Positions 12,436 to 24,073 of a stretch of DNA of 64,000 bases are shown piece by piece. Numbering within the stretch: position 1 is the stretch's first letter; each line of letters begins with the position of its first letter. The notes under the pieces are model-generated. The model was not told the origin of the DNA. It was given only the letters and a program-made list of their open reading frames with translations, and searched no databases. The stretch is taken from contig JABRWF010000001.1 of assembly GCA_018343915.1 (NCBI GenBank), forward strand, positions 3,162,001 through 3,226,000, in the 5' to 3' direction. This DNA comes from Agroathelia rolfsii (taxonomy: Eukaryota > Basidiomycota > Agaricomycetes > Amylocorticiales > Amylocorticiaceae). Position numbers and translations under genes: made by a program.

Positions 12436-13261
12436 CGGGACACGCGGTTCAGATGAGGATAGAAATCCGTATAGTAAAAGCGTCTGATAATGAGCTGGAC
12501 ATCCGTCTGGGAGTAAGGCAAGTTCACTGGCAAGTAGGTAGCTGCCTTGGGCCCATCGCGTATATTACGTAAGTATAACATTTCCAAATATTCTTCCCAA
12601 TAAGAGACGCCGAAGCGCTTCACAGCTTCGAGTCTTGGAGTCAATCTCTGCCTGGCGTTAATTCATGACAACGTGCAGGTATTCATGATATGGCTGATGC
12701 ATCAACGTGAGGCCCGGCCACCCGTATACTGTGTTCGGAATCTGTCCAGTCCCCATCTAAATATCCCATTCACCTCATAGTAGCACTCTAAAGAGAATAT
12801 AAGAATAATATATTTAACAGGTCATTCGAACACCAACGCCGCCATATTGGAGATAGTGTACGTTGATTAATGACAGCCAGCAGTCTGTTATTAACTCGAA
12901 GTTTCGTATTTGCCTTTGACCCTCTAATTTCGGTAGGTATAGAATAGTGATCGTTTCTTCTGTTGTGAACTTGAAACTAAGATTCCTGACGTTCCAAATC
13001 CCTTTGATTGATGGCTAAACCGTGTGTATCTTATCCGCCTGTGAGAAATAGCAATTCCTTCAGGCTGAAGCGTTTTTTGACGCCATCCATCGCTTGTAAA
13101 TCATCTGAGCATTTGAGCATTTCTACCGGGGTCAGGGGCTATTTATTACCCGTTTTGAATCCACAACTCTTCCAGTGACTTCATCCACTAGGTAGTAGTC
13201 CTTGACATCTACCCGGCATCAGCAGCACTATTCAAGGACTATCCATCAACACATATCTAAG
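12436..13261. other. Divergent intergenic region
   Basis: These 826 bases separate the Myb-like gene and the dehydrogenase at 13262. The part next to 12435 stays open in one minus frame up to 12644 and may carry an upstream exon of the Myb-like gene. The rest shows no supported coding, RNA or repeat feature. Confidence 0.4.
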
Positions 13262-15764
13262 ATGCTATCTCCTCGTGTGCATTTACTTGGACGAACCCCC
13301 GCACGGTATTTCTCGTCTTCGCATACCAGCCGTGCTCTCTCGCCCTTCGCACTTTCCAAAGCCGAAGAGATCTCTTCCAATTGGAAGGGAACAAGTGCTA
13401 CTGGCGGGAGAACGAAAAACTTTATAGGCGGCGAATTCATTGAGAGCAAGACTCAGGAATGGCATGATGTTCATGATCCGGTATGTGCAGCCGTTCTAGA
13501 GCACTCCAAGTCAAAAGTGGGACTTGCGCTTATGTAAAATAAAACGTAGTCTACACAAACATTGCTAACGCAAGTACCACAAACTACAAGCGAAGAATTT
13601 GAGCAAGCAGTGGATGCGGCATCACAAGCATACAAATCATGGAGTCGTACAAGTGTCTTGACGAGGCAGCGTTTCGCCATTGAGTAAGTTCCGGCCGGAT
13701 GCTTTTGTATAAGACCAATACTAATACCCGTGGTTTAAGACTACAACACCAGATACGAAAAAATGCTGATGCCCTCGCCGCCAGCATTGTATTGGAGCAA
13801 GGCAAAACTCTCGGTGGTACGTACACTACGCTAGTGTTATACATACCACACGTTCAATTTCTCGGCCGGACTTGTAGATGCACATGGCGACATCCTTCGT
13901 GGTTTGCAAGTAGTGGAAACAGCTATCGGCGTTACAACGACGCTTCTTGGAGAAAAGATTGAAGGTAAGTCACAAATCGCACTGAAAACATTCCGCATCT
14001 TATATTATCCAAGTTAGCAAGGACATGGATACCGAGGTCCGCAAAGTGCCGCTTGGGGTTTGTGCCAGGTCAGTTTTTGTCTCGTATAATATTATAATCT
14101 GTACGAACTGACTGGCTTGATTACATTGTAGCATTGCTCCATTCAATTTCCCTGCGTAAGTTCATGGTCACCGAACTCATTGCCACCATAACCTAACAAA
14201 GATGTACACTGGGATAGCATGATCCCGTTGTGGACGATCCCTATGGCAGCTGTAACTGGGAACACACTCATCCTTAAACCAAGCGAGCGTGACCCAGGAG
14301 CAGCTATGATGATTGCCGAACTTTGCAGCCGTGCTGGTCTTCCACCTGGTGTCGTAAACATTGTCCACGGAGCTGTGCCTACAGTAAATGCGATCTGTGA
14401 TCATCCGGCAATTCGTGCCATCAGCTTCGTTGGGGGCGACAAAGCCGGGAAGCACATCTATGACAGGCACGTTACTATTTCACATTCGAGTTTTGCATTT
14501 ATGCAGCATTATTGATATTAATCTACTCCCAGAGGTACCGGTAACGGCAAGCGCGTACAAGCCAATCTTGGCGCCAAAAATCACGCAATTGTTATGCCCG
14601 ATGGTATGTCCGTTGCCTATCTTCTGCTCCACCTAGCCTTACTTGATGTCCAACAGCTAACAAGAACTTGACGCTAAACTCCTTGGTTGGTGCTGCATTT
14701 GGCGGTACGTTTTTCACGCTATTGAATGTTTTGTGATATGATTAATTGACATCATAATGTAGCTGCCGGACAGAGATGCATGGCTATATCAGTCGGTATG
14801 TCCTATGCTATCGTGTAATATGCTTTTGGGGGCTTACACTTGTATATCATAGCTGTCCTTGTCGGTCCTACTCATGCCTGGCTCCCGGAACTTATTGAAC
14901 GGGCAAAGCAGCTCAATGTCAACGGCGGTTTTGAAAAGGGGGCTGACCTGTACGTGCATGCTCAATTCAATTTCCCTAATACTGACACGTTTGTAGTGGT
15001 CCTGTGATCTCCCCTGCTGCAAAGAAACGTATAACCAGTTTAATCGCTTCTGTTGATGAAGAAGGTGGAAAGATTCATCTCGATGGCCGTAATATTCATG
15101 TTCCTGGATACCCTGATGGCAACTTCGTGGGTCCGACGATTGTCGAGACTCTAGTTACCATGAAAGCATATCAGTAAGCTCCGTCTCTCATTTCTGCTGC
15201 CTTTTTGAAATAAACTTGTTCTTTGCTTGACAGAGAAGAGATCTTTGGCCCCGTCCTTTGTGTAGTCACGGCAGAGACTTTAGACGAAGCCATTGAAATA
15301 ATCAATAACAACCGATATGGCAATGGCGCAGCCATTTTCACGCAGGTAAGGACCCCCCTTTTCTATTTTGTTTGCATACCTGTTTGACCCTGCTGCTAGT
15401 CTGGGGCCACCGCGCGCAAGTTCGAGCAAGAGGTAAACGCCGGTCAGTTGGGCATCAACGTACCCATTCCCGTGCCTTTGCCGAACTTCTCCTGGAGCGG
15501 AAACAAGGTATGTTCGTTGAAAAATCAGACGAAAAATTAGTTCAACTAATGTTATGTTTTCTTAGGGTTCCGTGCTTGGTGATATTGGCTTCTATGGCAA
15601 GAGCGGTATCAATTTCTACACACAAAACAAGGTTAGTTAGATGTCTGTTGCTGAACATGAGTCTATTGATAGTAATTTCCGTCATACAGACCACGACTTC
15701 CTTATGGCGGGCAGAAGATGCAATTGGAAATAAGGCATCAGTGGATATGCCCACACACCGGTAA
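13262..15764 (+). CDS. Methylmalonate-semialdehyde dehydrogenase (CoA-acylating), mitochondrial
   Basis: ALDH6-family enzyme oxidising methylmalonate semialdehyde (and malonate semialdehyde) to propionyl-CoA (acetyl-CoA) in valine and pyrimidine breakdown. The first ATG at 13262 gives an Arg/Ser-rich leader ([18 protein letters not shown]) typical of mitochondrial import. Then come [15 protein letters not shown] joined across 13482-13547 to [80 protein letters not shown], and the catalytic-cysteine block [11 protein letters not shown]-terminal blocks [11 protein letters not shown] and [14 protein letters not shown] follow, with the stop at 15764. Length is about 540 residues, normal for the family. 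About a dozen short introns, several exons under 60 nt. Confidence 0.95.
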
Positions 15765-15916
15765 AAGACAGGATATCACATGGACCCTAAGTATTTAGGA
15801 TGGTTCTAGGTTAACAGATAAAATAAGAATTTATTATACATTTGTCTCGATCTTCCTATGCTCTATTTGACATTAGGGGATACATAAACGCAACAGGTTA
15901 GGCGTCCATTTCTGGT

Positions 15917-16581
15917 TTAAAGGTTTGATGCAGGTTGCGATTTATTGCCTAGGCTATCTAAAAATGCATTTGACAAATTCACACATTGTTTATACACATC
16001 CTCAAACCCTTTCTGAATATAATTCATGAGCATTCGAATAAGATATACGATAACTTCGAATTACCATGCTGCCATAGTAAGGGTCTGGTATAGGCTTGTT
16101 ATCCAGATAAGACCCCCAAAGCTTGACTTCAGCCGTGGCGTTTTTAGGCTTAATCCGTTCCAGTTCACGTAGGTTTTGATTGTCCGAGGCTAAGATATGT
16201 GTGAAGCGAGTAAAATCTGCTATCTTCACTTGCTGCGCTTCATGCGAAATCGGGACGTTGTGCTTTGTAAATCAGATATTCGCATAAATTGAATTGCGAG
16301 CTTGTGAACGAATATGTATGGTATGTACCTTTTGACATGTCTCTACAGTCCTGTATACAATCCCACGGGCATCAGAAAGTCACAAGGGGATGTCAAACAC
16401 AAATACTATGCACTGACCTTTCGTCAGGCCATTCGCTGATATGATACCCTGCGGTCCCTGCACTCTCTACGTAGATGTCTATATTACGTTCAGCTGCAAT
16501 GTGCCTAAGGACTGCTTCTCCCATAGGACTTCGACAGATGTTTCCTAAGCAGACAACGAGAACGGAGGCAACCGGCGCCAT
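15917..16581 (-). CDS. LTP1: Low-molecular-weight protein tyrosine phosphatase
   Basis: Cytosolic LMW-PTP that dephosphorylates phosphotyrosine and small aryl phosphates. Near the N-terminus VLVVCLGNICRSPMGEAVL holds the C-x5-R-S phosphate loop with Cys11 as nucleophile and Arg17. Near the C-terminus KPIPDPYYG supplies the general-acid Asp. The middle reads ESAGTAGYHISEWPDER, a 22-nt exon (TVETCQK), HNVPISHEAQQVKIADF and FTHILASDNQNLREL. After an intron the end is KGFEDVYKQCVNLSNAFLDS and a short tail to TAA at 15917-15919. About 165 residues, the usual size. Its 5' end faces the SH3BGR-like gene across about 300 bp. Confidence 0.93.
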
Positions 16582-16883
16582 GCTTGTGTAAGATCGAGTC
16601 GAGGTTCAGAAGTACAAACTTTCTTCGGAGGTTCAGGTTAGAGACCACAGCCTTAGTGGATGTAATCCGATGAGGTTATAAATGATAAATTCGATCAAGG
16701 CCTCGGCGATCCAAGTTTAGCAGGTAAGCTGTGCAGGCATGATTCTGCCACATTGCCTGTGGCCACTGTGGTAACAGATTCAGTGGCACGCGACGGCGGT
16801 GTGATCAGCTTCACCACCATAACTACCACAATCCACTAAAAACGTGTTACGAGCAATCCAGGCTATCTATCCCTTGTTATAGC
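16582..16883. promoter_or_regulatory. Divergent promoter region, LTP1 / SH3BGR-like gene
   Basis: 302 bases between the two start codons. No gene or clear named element is seen; the stretch carries both 5' UTRs and promoters. Confidence 0.4.
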
Positions 16884-17879
16884 ATGCCATCGCCGCCGAT
16901 CCAGGTCTTTTTGACTACTATTGCCTCTCAGCCGGCTCTTCGACAACGCCAAGGTCGAGCCGATATCAGGCTCACCTGCATATATCCAACTAATTCAATT
17001 ACAATCCCTTCTAATCAGAATATATTTTACGAATTCTTCACGTGAAGAAGATATCATTTATTTCGTACGACGTTGCCTCAAACGAAGACGCGAAGAGACT
17101 CTGGAAACGCAAGGCTCCTCCAGGTGAGTACCTTTCCGGGGTATTTACAAGATATGGATTGGTAAATATTATCCTTGAATTATAGACAAGGCACAACTTC
17201 CAGGAATCCTTGTTGGTGGTCAATTTCGAGGGGTAAGAACCATGTCTACCTGTTCTTCCATAGAATAACGCTCTTATACAAAAGCGATAACTAGACATTT
17301 TCAGAATTGTGAGTAGATTCCTCTTTCTACAATATTGCACCAGTAATCAATATTTTCCCCAGTGAAGATGCCGTCGAGTACAACGAACTTGATCAGTTCC
17401 TTCGGCTTAAAGAGGAATACGACCCTTCCATAGAAGAAGTACGACCAATACTTCCTCAAGAAGCTATTGGTGTACCAGGTGCTGTCTTACCAGCTGAAAT
17501 GACGCCTGAACGGCACAAAACCAAGATATATGCTGAAACCACTCCGCTCGCGAAAGCAAAAGGAAAGAGTAAACCTATTAACAAGGGCGATGACACGAGA
17601 ATTGACGTAGGACAGGAACTGGAAGGATTTGGTCTTCAGGGAGTCAAAGTATCAGAGGAAGAGCTCCTAAGCTTAGTGGAAGAGCTTGGATTAGGTGGTG
17701 AGGATACGGACGAATTGGTGAAGGGTCTTGGAATTGGTGAGAAAAAGGAGGACGAGTCAAAAGAGACTAATATATCGCCTGTGCAAGCTCCCGAGACGGA
17801 GAAAGAGGGGGCATCTGGATCTGATTTGAAACCCACAGATACTCCAAGGTCAACAGAGCCCACCCCGGTGCAAGAATGA
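16884..17879 (+). CDS. SH3BGR-family thioredoxin-fold protein
   Basis: The N-terminal half is an SH3-domain-binding glutamic-acid-rich-like domain, a glutaredoxin fold without the CxxC redox pair. It starts PSPPIQVFLTTIASQPALRQ at 16884 and joins through 60-nt introns to EYILRILHVKKISFISYDVA, SNEDAKRLWKRKAPP, DKAQLPGILVGGQFRGTFSE and FEDAVEYNELDQFL. These blocks match the family substrate-groove motifs. The C-terminal half is fungal specific: acidic and low complexity, with LSLVEELGLGGEDTDELVKG, ending PTPVQE at 17879. Family members are adaptor or redox-regulatory proteins; the partner here is unknown. Its 3' end is 75 bp from the convergent dehydrogenase. Confidence 0.85.
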
Positions 17880-17955
17880 GTACATATATGGAGCATCAAT
17901 TTATAGGTTCAGTAATGTATATCGACGATTATAATTTCAAAGGTTTATATTATGT

Positions 17956-19189
17956 TTACATCTTAGCCTTGCTTTTTCCAAGCTCTCTGAGCTCGCCTTG
18001 ACTGCCTACAAGATGACCACCGTCTAGAGCAATGGTTGCACCATTCACATACGCACCGGCTCTGCTTGAGAGGAACATGGCAGTGCCCGCTACATCTTCG
18101 GGCGAACCAATACGTTGTGAAGGATTACCGTCCGTCATGATATCAGGGCGGGCTTTCAGTACATATGCCGTCACTAGGAGAGAATAATTATTTACGTGCC
18201 ATCGAATTCAAGACATTCGAAATCATGACTCACTTTTGCTCTCGAAAGGACCTGGGAGATAGCGAACGTCAGATCTATGAACATCACAGCAACTTGAACA
18301 CATACCGCAGGCAATAGAGTTACTCGTAATACCCTCCCATCCGAGACGGGCGGCTAGATGTCGTGAGAGTTGGTGCAAGGCAGCTTTTGAGGCAGTGTAT
18401 GCGTAAGTTTCGTGGTCAGGAATGGCCAATCCTTCTACGGAGCCAATCTGAAGAGGTTCGCTGTTAGAAAATAGAATATTTATGTGGGATTAAGACGACA
18501 TGCGCACATTGATTATGCGAGCAGGGTCCCGGTAGGCATCGCCGTCTTTGCCGCCTTGTTTCGCAGCCTCTCGGAGCAATGGCAGTAGCTTTTGTGTGAC
18601 TGTAAACACTCGTTGGACATTCAAAGTTAGAAGCTTCGTGAATGCTGCATCCTAAGTACATCTTATTAGTGGGCGCCAAAAAAAGCTTCGTCGGGCATAG
18701 TACATACTGGGAACTCATCGACAGGAGCTCCCCATGCCGCTCCAGCGTTGTTCACTAACACGTGCACAGCCTTTTCTTTACCAGAAATAAATTCGACGAG
18801 CTTTTCTACCTCGCTATATTTCTGGAGGTCGGCCGCAATGGGGACACATTGACCGGACCCGAGTGCATTAAGTTCCTTTGCTGTCTCTTGACAGTCCTTG
18901 TCTGTTCGCGAGGAGATGTAAACCTACAAAAGGTATGATTACACCAATTATTCGCTGATCTATAAAGCAGTAGTACCTTAGCGCCATTCTTGACGAAGCC
19001 CGTCGCAATCTATGCAGCATAGTTTCAGTCACCAGTATGTGTAATACACTCGTTAATATGCTCTAAGTTGAAACTGAAGCGCACCATCTTGCCAATGCCG
19101 CGGCTTCCACCTGTGATGACAGCGACTTTGCCTTTCACGTTGAACAAGTTTTGAGTCTGTAGAGTGTCCATCTTGTTGCTACTGGCCAT
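17956..19189 (-). CDS. Short-chain dehydrogenase/reductase (3-oxoacyl-ACP reductase/RhlG-like)
   Basis: Classical NAD(P)H-dependent SDR of about 300 residues. It starts MASSNKMDTLQTQNLFNVKG at 19189. KVAVITGGSRGIG is the cofactor loop (TGxxxGIG), VLVNNAGAAWG the NNAG motif, and YAYTASKAALHQLSRHLAAR the YxxxK active-site pair. RIINIGSVEGL carries the catalytic Ser strand. The C-terminal substrate lid runs from SNSIACGPFESKM to the stop at 17956, with IGSPEDVAGTAMFLSS and YVNGATIALDGGH as usual. The set resembles fungal proteins annotated as 3-oxoacyl-ACP reductases of the RhlG type, but the substrate cannot be read from sequence. Six or so introns. Confidence 0.88.
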
Positions 19190-19512
19190 TGTAGTGGTGC
19201 TAGTTCAAAGGTTGTGGTAAGTCGGATTCTTGGAATGTCTTACAGCCGATTAACCGACCGGTATTGTCTTACAGGGCGAATTCCCGGTAAGAGTAACCGG
19301 CTAACAAGGACTCCGATAATATCGGGTCTTCACCGATCCTTCAAAGCTTCAACGTTTCAACTATTGCATACATTTTTGAGATAATTTTCACAGCTCATAA
19401 GAGTATGTCAAAACGCGAGAACTATTGTGCATTTGGAGAAATTGATTGCAGTACGTAGGGTATTAAATGCACAAGAGATATGCCCGTTACGCTATGAAGA
19501 AAGCTAAGAGGG

Positions 19513-20852
19513 TTAATCATCCTGCTCGTCCTCACTCTGGCTTAGTCTCAACTGTCGCTTTCGGAGGGAGACCGGCTTGCGGAGCGATGAAGACCTGGTG
19601 GGGGATCGATTCCATGATTCTTCCTCAAATTTAACATCCACGGCTTCGGGCTAAAGGGGATATGGATCTTTGCGGTATAAAAAAAAAAGCATGAGAAACC
19701 TACCTCGGATGGTATACCTTCAGCGTCAGCCATACTCAGGCGTCTAAATCTGCGACGTTTCTTTCGCGGTTTCTCATCCAAATCGCTGTACATGCTGTCT
19801 TTGGAAGGTCGTGCAGCAGGCGAGATATCGCTTTGCGTACGTGTACGATATGAAACGGGATCAGATGGACGCGCAGTGCCTTGATCAATGCGCCGTCCCA
19901 TGACGGGAAGAATGCATGCAGCAACGGTAATCATGGAGATTGCTAAATAAATAACGGCGGATATCAGAGCCGCTGATACAGGAAAACGTAAAACTAGCCC
20001 ACTAAGGCTTAGTGAGCATTGCAATCGACGTGCTCCAAATAGGGGACATACTTGAGGCCTCTTTTCACGGCTACTCCTTCAAGCGTTGCCGAAAGGACGC
20101 TAAGTTCGCGAGTTTCTCCTCGACCGACACTTTTCCAGTGATCTCGTCGGCCGAGTTCAACCCGCGCCATCATACGAGATGAGCCCGGTACGAAAGAGGT
20201 TAGAAGAGGAACTGTAAGATCAACAGTTCTCGCTGGACCGCGTAGAGAGAACCAATGGGATGAAGGCTGTAAGATGATCGCCTTCAAATAGGGATGTTTT
20301 AGGTATCTCTATGGACTTAAACAAGACATAAGTCTCACAGGTCTCCGAATATGGGTAATTGTCACATTGGAAGTTGTACTCAAGGTCAACGTCGTCATGA
20401 AGTTCCCGAGTTCAAGATTCGATTGCGTTGCTGGCAACACTAGATGCACAGAAATGTCGTAAGGTTGTCCCAAGTTGAGGCTGGAGAGCGCTATATCAGC
20501 GTATGGAGGTAGTCCATCTCTTGAGTCATTTTCCTAAGAATTAAATGTGTCTAAGTGGGAGTGATGGAAGTGCATACCCATAATGAAGATATATCGGCTC
20601 CCTCCATTCGGTTACCGCACTCTTCCATACGATGAACCCAGCAGTGAGAGAGGAAAGGACAAGAAGGGGAACAAGTGCAAAAAAAATTATTAACGGTACA
20701 AGTCGCTGCATAAATTGTCGTAAACTAGAGAGTGTGTACGAAAGCAAGTCAAAAGGTGTTTGAAGGAGACCTCCGCCCCAGGCAGACGAATAATCATAAT
20801 CGGCTTTGGCTGGCCGGTCCTGGCGCCAATTATCCCTATCGAGGGTAGACAT
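19513..20852 (-). CDS. SEI1: Seipin (lipid droplet biogenesis protein)
   Basis: ER membrane protein that assembles into rings at ER-lipid droplet contacts. It starts MSTLDRDNWRQDRP at 20852. TM1 is LVPLIIFFALVPLLVLSSLT. The lumenal domain has the seipin blocks PIYLHYG, LPPYADIALSSLNLGQPYDI, SVHLVLPATQSNLELGNFMT, ILQPSSHWFSLRGPARTVDL and VAVKRGLKYVPYLEH. TM2 is SAALISAVIYLAISMITVAA. A basic cytosolic tail follows (EKPRKKRRRFRRLSMADAEG) and after a last intron ends in QSEDEQDD with TAA at 19513-19515. About 390 residues. Topology and block order match fungal seipins; confidence is high though overall conservation in this family is low. Confidence 0.85.
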
Positions 20853-21059
20853 TGAAGTCGGGTGAAAAGGACGTCACTAGCAGTCAATGGTAGAGTCAAC
20901 ATCCGGCCATGCTTGGGTCGAACACCGCGTGTGCTGTATTATGTCATTAGGTTCGGAATAAACATGCGCAACTGATCACTAGCAACTTGACTTCAAGCAA
21001 CATCGCATCTTGTGCATTTCCGCTGACACTAACATAACTTTTACGGCTTAACATAATCC

Positions 21060-21698
21060 ATGGCACATTCAGGACCACCGAGAGCACTATTGGGCTGTGA
21101 TCCCTCCTCTACGATACTTGATCAATATATCCAGGAATTATCGCACATAGCATCCCTGGAGAATGCGCCAGCGCCCGAGGTCAAGTCATACAAAGATGCC
21201 GTTTATTTTAATTACCCTGCCCTTGGCCTTAGTCTCTTATTCAATCCGCAAAAGGGATACGTGCCATCATCAGGCCTAACCAGAAATCAACTCAAAAACG
21301 ATTGCTTACTTTTAGAAAGCATCGATATACTCAATCAGCCTAGAGTCAAAAGATCCGCCAGTGGCCCAGATCCTCCTCGTTCTTATCGGCCTCCTCAAAA
21401 TGCGCAACCATCATTCCCGATGTCCTCCTTTGCTCTCGAAATCCCCTCGATTGGGAAAGATATAGATATAACACTGGAGACAACCGGTAAGGAACTGGTG
21501 CAAGCTCTCGGTGAGCCAGAGAGGAAGGGAGGCGGTACAGGCCCATCGTCGGGTTCAATAGACATCTGGTGTGAATGGACAAAACACGGGCTTATGATAG
21601 AATTCGGCGGAGATGAAGCGAGGGGTGTTCAAGCATGGGAGAAGGGAAAAGACGCGGTTTGGAAGGTGATTACCATATTTGGGCCCAAGGCGAATTGA
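21060..21698 (+). CDS. Conserved fungal protein of unknown function, 212 residues
   Basis: A single uninterrupted exon, unusual in this window. I do not recognise the family. The N-terminus (MAHSGPPRALLGCDPSSTIL) is followed by an alternating strand pattern: KSYKDAVYFNYPALGLSLLF, MSSFALEIPSIGKDIDITLE and SIDIWCEWTKHGLMIEFGGD. This suggests a small beta-rich domain split by a Pro/Ser-rich linker (SGPDPPRSYRPPQNAQPSFP). There is no signal peptide or membrane segment. Its start lies about 200 bp from the seipin start, so the two share a divergent promoter region. Coding potential is convincing because of the length and composition; no function is claimed. Confidence 0.75.
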   Translation: MAHSGPPRALLGCDPSSTILDQYIQELSHIASLENAPAPEVKSYKDAVYFNYPALGLSLLFNPQKGYVPSSGLTRNQLKNDCLLLESIDILNQPRVKRSASGPDPPRSYRPPQNAQPSFPMSSFALEIPSIGKDIDITLETTGKELVQALGEPERKGGGTGPSSGSIDIWCEWTKHGLMIEFGGDEARGVQAWEKGKDAVWKVITIFGPKAN

Positions 21699-21970
21699 TG
21701 ATGTAGGAAACAATATGGTACAAGTTGGTAATAATATGTATATGGAATGCTTGCTGAGTGGTCAGAGAAATAAAGCCGCATGTGCACTGTGATTTTAGCA
21801 ACTGTATCATGTGCGTTGATGCCATAAGGTTTCTTCAATCACTGTGATCCATGTGATAAATCATGATTGGAGCTATCTACGCTCGAGGTACTAAAAGCAA
21901 GTATGCTGAACAACCCAGTCTCAGCTCAAAACCCCCATCGCTTTCGACTTTCAAGCCTGCAGCAACTAAT

Positions 21971-22897
21971 ATGTCGGTTCCTGATCATAGTACAACACTG
22001 GATATCAGCGGTAAATATACCATGGTAAGACTATATTTTTATTCACATGGACGATTTCAATTGTATTAACAGGATTACAATATAGAACAAGCGCCTCAGC
22101 GATTCGACAGAGGAAATCCTTAAACTTCAGGGCGTCGGATGGCTAACAAGGCGTGCTATCAGCCTTGGGACGTTAACTTTATACGTCAAGCATCATAAAG
22201 ATGACAGCGGTGTAGAGCATATAGACATTGATCAATTTCTCACCGGTGGTATCCCCGGAACACGAGAAGAACGCATACTGGATTGGCAAGAAAGAGATCA
22301 CAATGATCACATTTTCGGGGATGTCATCGGGAAATCTAGGAGGATTCAGGTTGACGACATCGACGAGGCATTCCTAAAGGAAGGCTGGACCGAAGATACT
22401 AAGCGAGACCTAGCCATTGAATCATATGTGGTCAGCGACACCGCCAAGAGTGGCAAGCAATGGATTGCCAGACAAGTTAGCCCAATCTTTTAGTATATTG
22501 TTAACGGTTCTGACACTTGAATTCGGCAGATTTGGGGCTTCGAAGACGTCAATGGAGAGAGAAGATACACACGACGCATCCATTTTATAGGTCCGAAAGG
22601 TTAGTGAAATGTCCTCGAGATATATTGTGCGTAGAATGGGACAGCAAATTGCATTGGATTGCCATAAGCCTGTGTCGCTAGGCGGTCCTGACATTTTGCG
22701 AAGACATCGAGGCCCTCAAGTTCTTGTATATGGACGTTCAAGTTACTAAATTATTTTGGTTGCAGGAGAAAAGGTCCAGGCTCGATTGGTTTACGACTTC
22801 CGTAAGTGCAACCTTTGTTTTATTTTTCCGATACCACGTCTCATAACCATCTAGTCTAGTTGGTGCACCGCTTGGAGGAGGTAGATATGAGAATTGA
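21971..22897 (+). CDS. Small conserved fungal protein, lipocalin-like size, function unknown (intact copy)
   Basis: About 200 residues in five exons. I place the start at 21971 (MSVPDHSTTLDISGKYTM); an in-frame ATG at 21863 would add 36 residues. Exon 2 starts NKRLSDSTEEILKLQGVGWL and contains LYVKHHKDDSGVEHIDIDQ, ERILDWQERDHNDHIFGDVI, and IDEAFLKEGWTEDTKRDL. Exon 3 is IWGFEDVNGERRYTRRIHFI, exon 4 GEKVQARLVYDF, and the end is LGAPLGGGRYEN. The G-x-W-like start, repeated strands and length recall a lipocalin or fatty-acid-binding barrel, but that is inference. I recall similar uncharacterised proteins being common in Agaricomycetes. A broken paralogue with the same first-intron position is at 58288-59171. 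Confidence 0.8.
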
Positions 22898-23064
22898 TGG
22901 TCGTGTGTTATAAAGATTCGGACCCTGCTAGCGTCACAGTAATGTCGGATGAATGTGATAATCGTGATGCCAGTTTCTTCTAATAAACGCTAGTAAGGCA
23001 GCTCTCACACTCTGAGGTTTTCAAAAGAAAAACGTCGTTTTTACCGATCTTTTGACAAACCCCT

Positions 23065-23174
23065 CTACTTTGGATAAAGGATTCGATAAAAAGGTTTGAC
23101 CATGTGACCCACTTTTTTGTCAAAATATAATCACGTGATGCCCGCTTTTATCGATCCTTTTACTCAAAGTAAAG
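23065..23174. repeat. Imperfect inverted repeat, MITE-like
   Basis: The left arm (23065-23093, CTACTTTGGATAAAGGATTC then GATAAAAAG) pairs imperfectly with the right arm (23144-23174, GCTTTTATCGATCCTTTTAC then TCAAAGTAAAG) across about 50 bases. Pairing needs a few single-base bulges. It could be a decayed foldback element or chance in A/T-rich DNA. No target-site duplication was identified. Confidence 0.4.
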
Positions 23175-23359
23175 TGGTTGGTAGAAGTATTGGTAGAAAT
23201 AGGGCTTTCCCTGGAAAACTCTCATAGAGGAGATGATTTGAGAAAATATCACATGCACCATCCATAAGTCACGTGATTTCATCATGGAAGGCTGTAGTCA
23301 CACTTATCACGATATCACGAGGGTTGCAAGTTTGCGTGAGAGCTACCTTAGCAGTAATG

Positions 23360-23390
<31 letters not shown>
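23360..23390. repeat. T17A14 homopolymer junction
   Basis: Seventeen T directly followed by fourteen A make a perfect self-complementary tract. This may be slippage-generated low complexity, a nucleosome-excluding element, or an assembly junction. Confidence 0.6.
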
Positions 23391-23557
23391 CCCCTTCTTT
23401 TTGTCTCTTGTTGTTATTCCTCATCTTTTTGTGAGAAAAGCGAGCCAGCCAGATTTATATCAAAAGCATTATAGCATTACGCTTGTCCTTGTACTTGGAC
23501 GCAGTACGCGGACAAACGAATAATGTAACTACTACAAAAATCCGTAGCTACATACTA

Positions 23558-23578
23558 CAGTCACGCTCCGCGTGACTG
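23558..23578. repeat. Short perfect hairpin
   Basis: CAGTCACGC, loop TCC, GCGTGACTG: nine paired bases around a three-base loop. It lies in non-coding DNA with no gene end nearby that would make it a terminator. Confidence 0.5.
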
Positions 23579-24073
23579 TGACTCCGTCACTCCTATCGAG
23601 GCATGGATTGCCTATTCTAACACTTTTATGTTTCAAGCCTACGTTTGTGTTGTTGAACACTGGCAATGCCCATCTCCTTTGGTCACATGACTACAGCATG
23701 AGAGCATCATGTGATATACCCACGGAAGTAAATATCATTTTAGGAAGTTCTTACGGAAGCAGTTACCATAATATGAGTAGTTGGAAGTAGACCGAAATAA
23801 AATATACATATATAACCTTGTGTATTCCGTAAGCCCCTTGGTTGCCAATTCATTCATCTCCACTTGTTCTCTCATTTATTCTATACAATTCAATTCAAGA
23901 GGCTCAGGCTCTATCTGTACACAAGAAACGTCCTATTAGACTTAGACCAGTCTGAATATACCTCCTCAGGGACACTAGATCCATACTGTAAACCAGCTTT
24001 TCGCCTTAACCGTCTACTGGGTCATTTCAATAGTACTCAAGGTTATACGACGGTACCGTTGGGTGGAGTGCAA

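Larger units (their letters stand above)
22898..24073. other. Repeat-bearing intergenic region
   Basis: No gene is supported in these 1.2 kb. They hold an imperfect inverted repeat (23065-23174), two CACGTG cores (about 23131 and 23269), a T17A14 tract (23360-23390) and a short hairpin (23558-23578), described separately. From about 24010 the frame into MQTSRSFSS is open and reads TTVPLGGVQ, so an upstream exon of the next gene may begin here. Confidence 0.5.
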
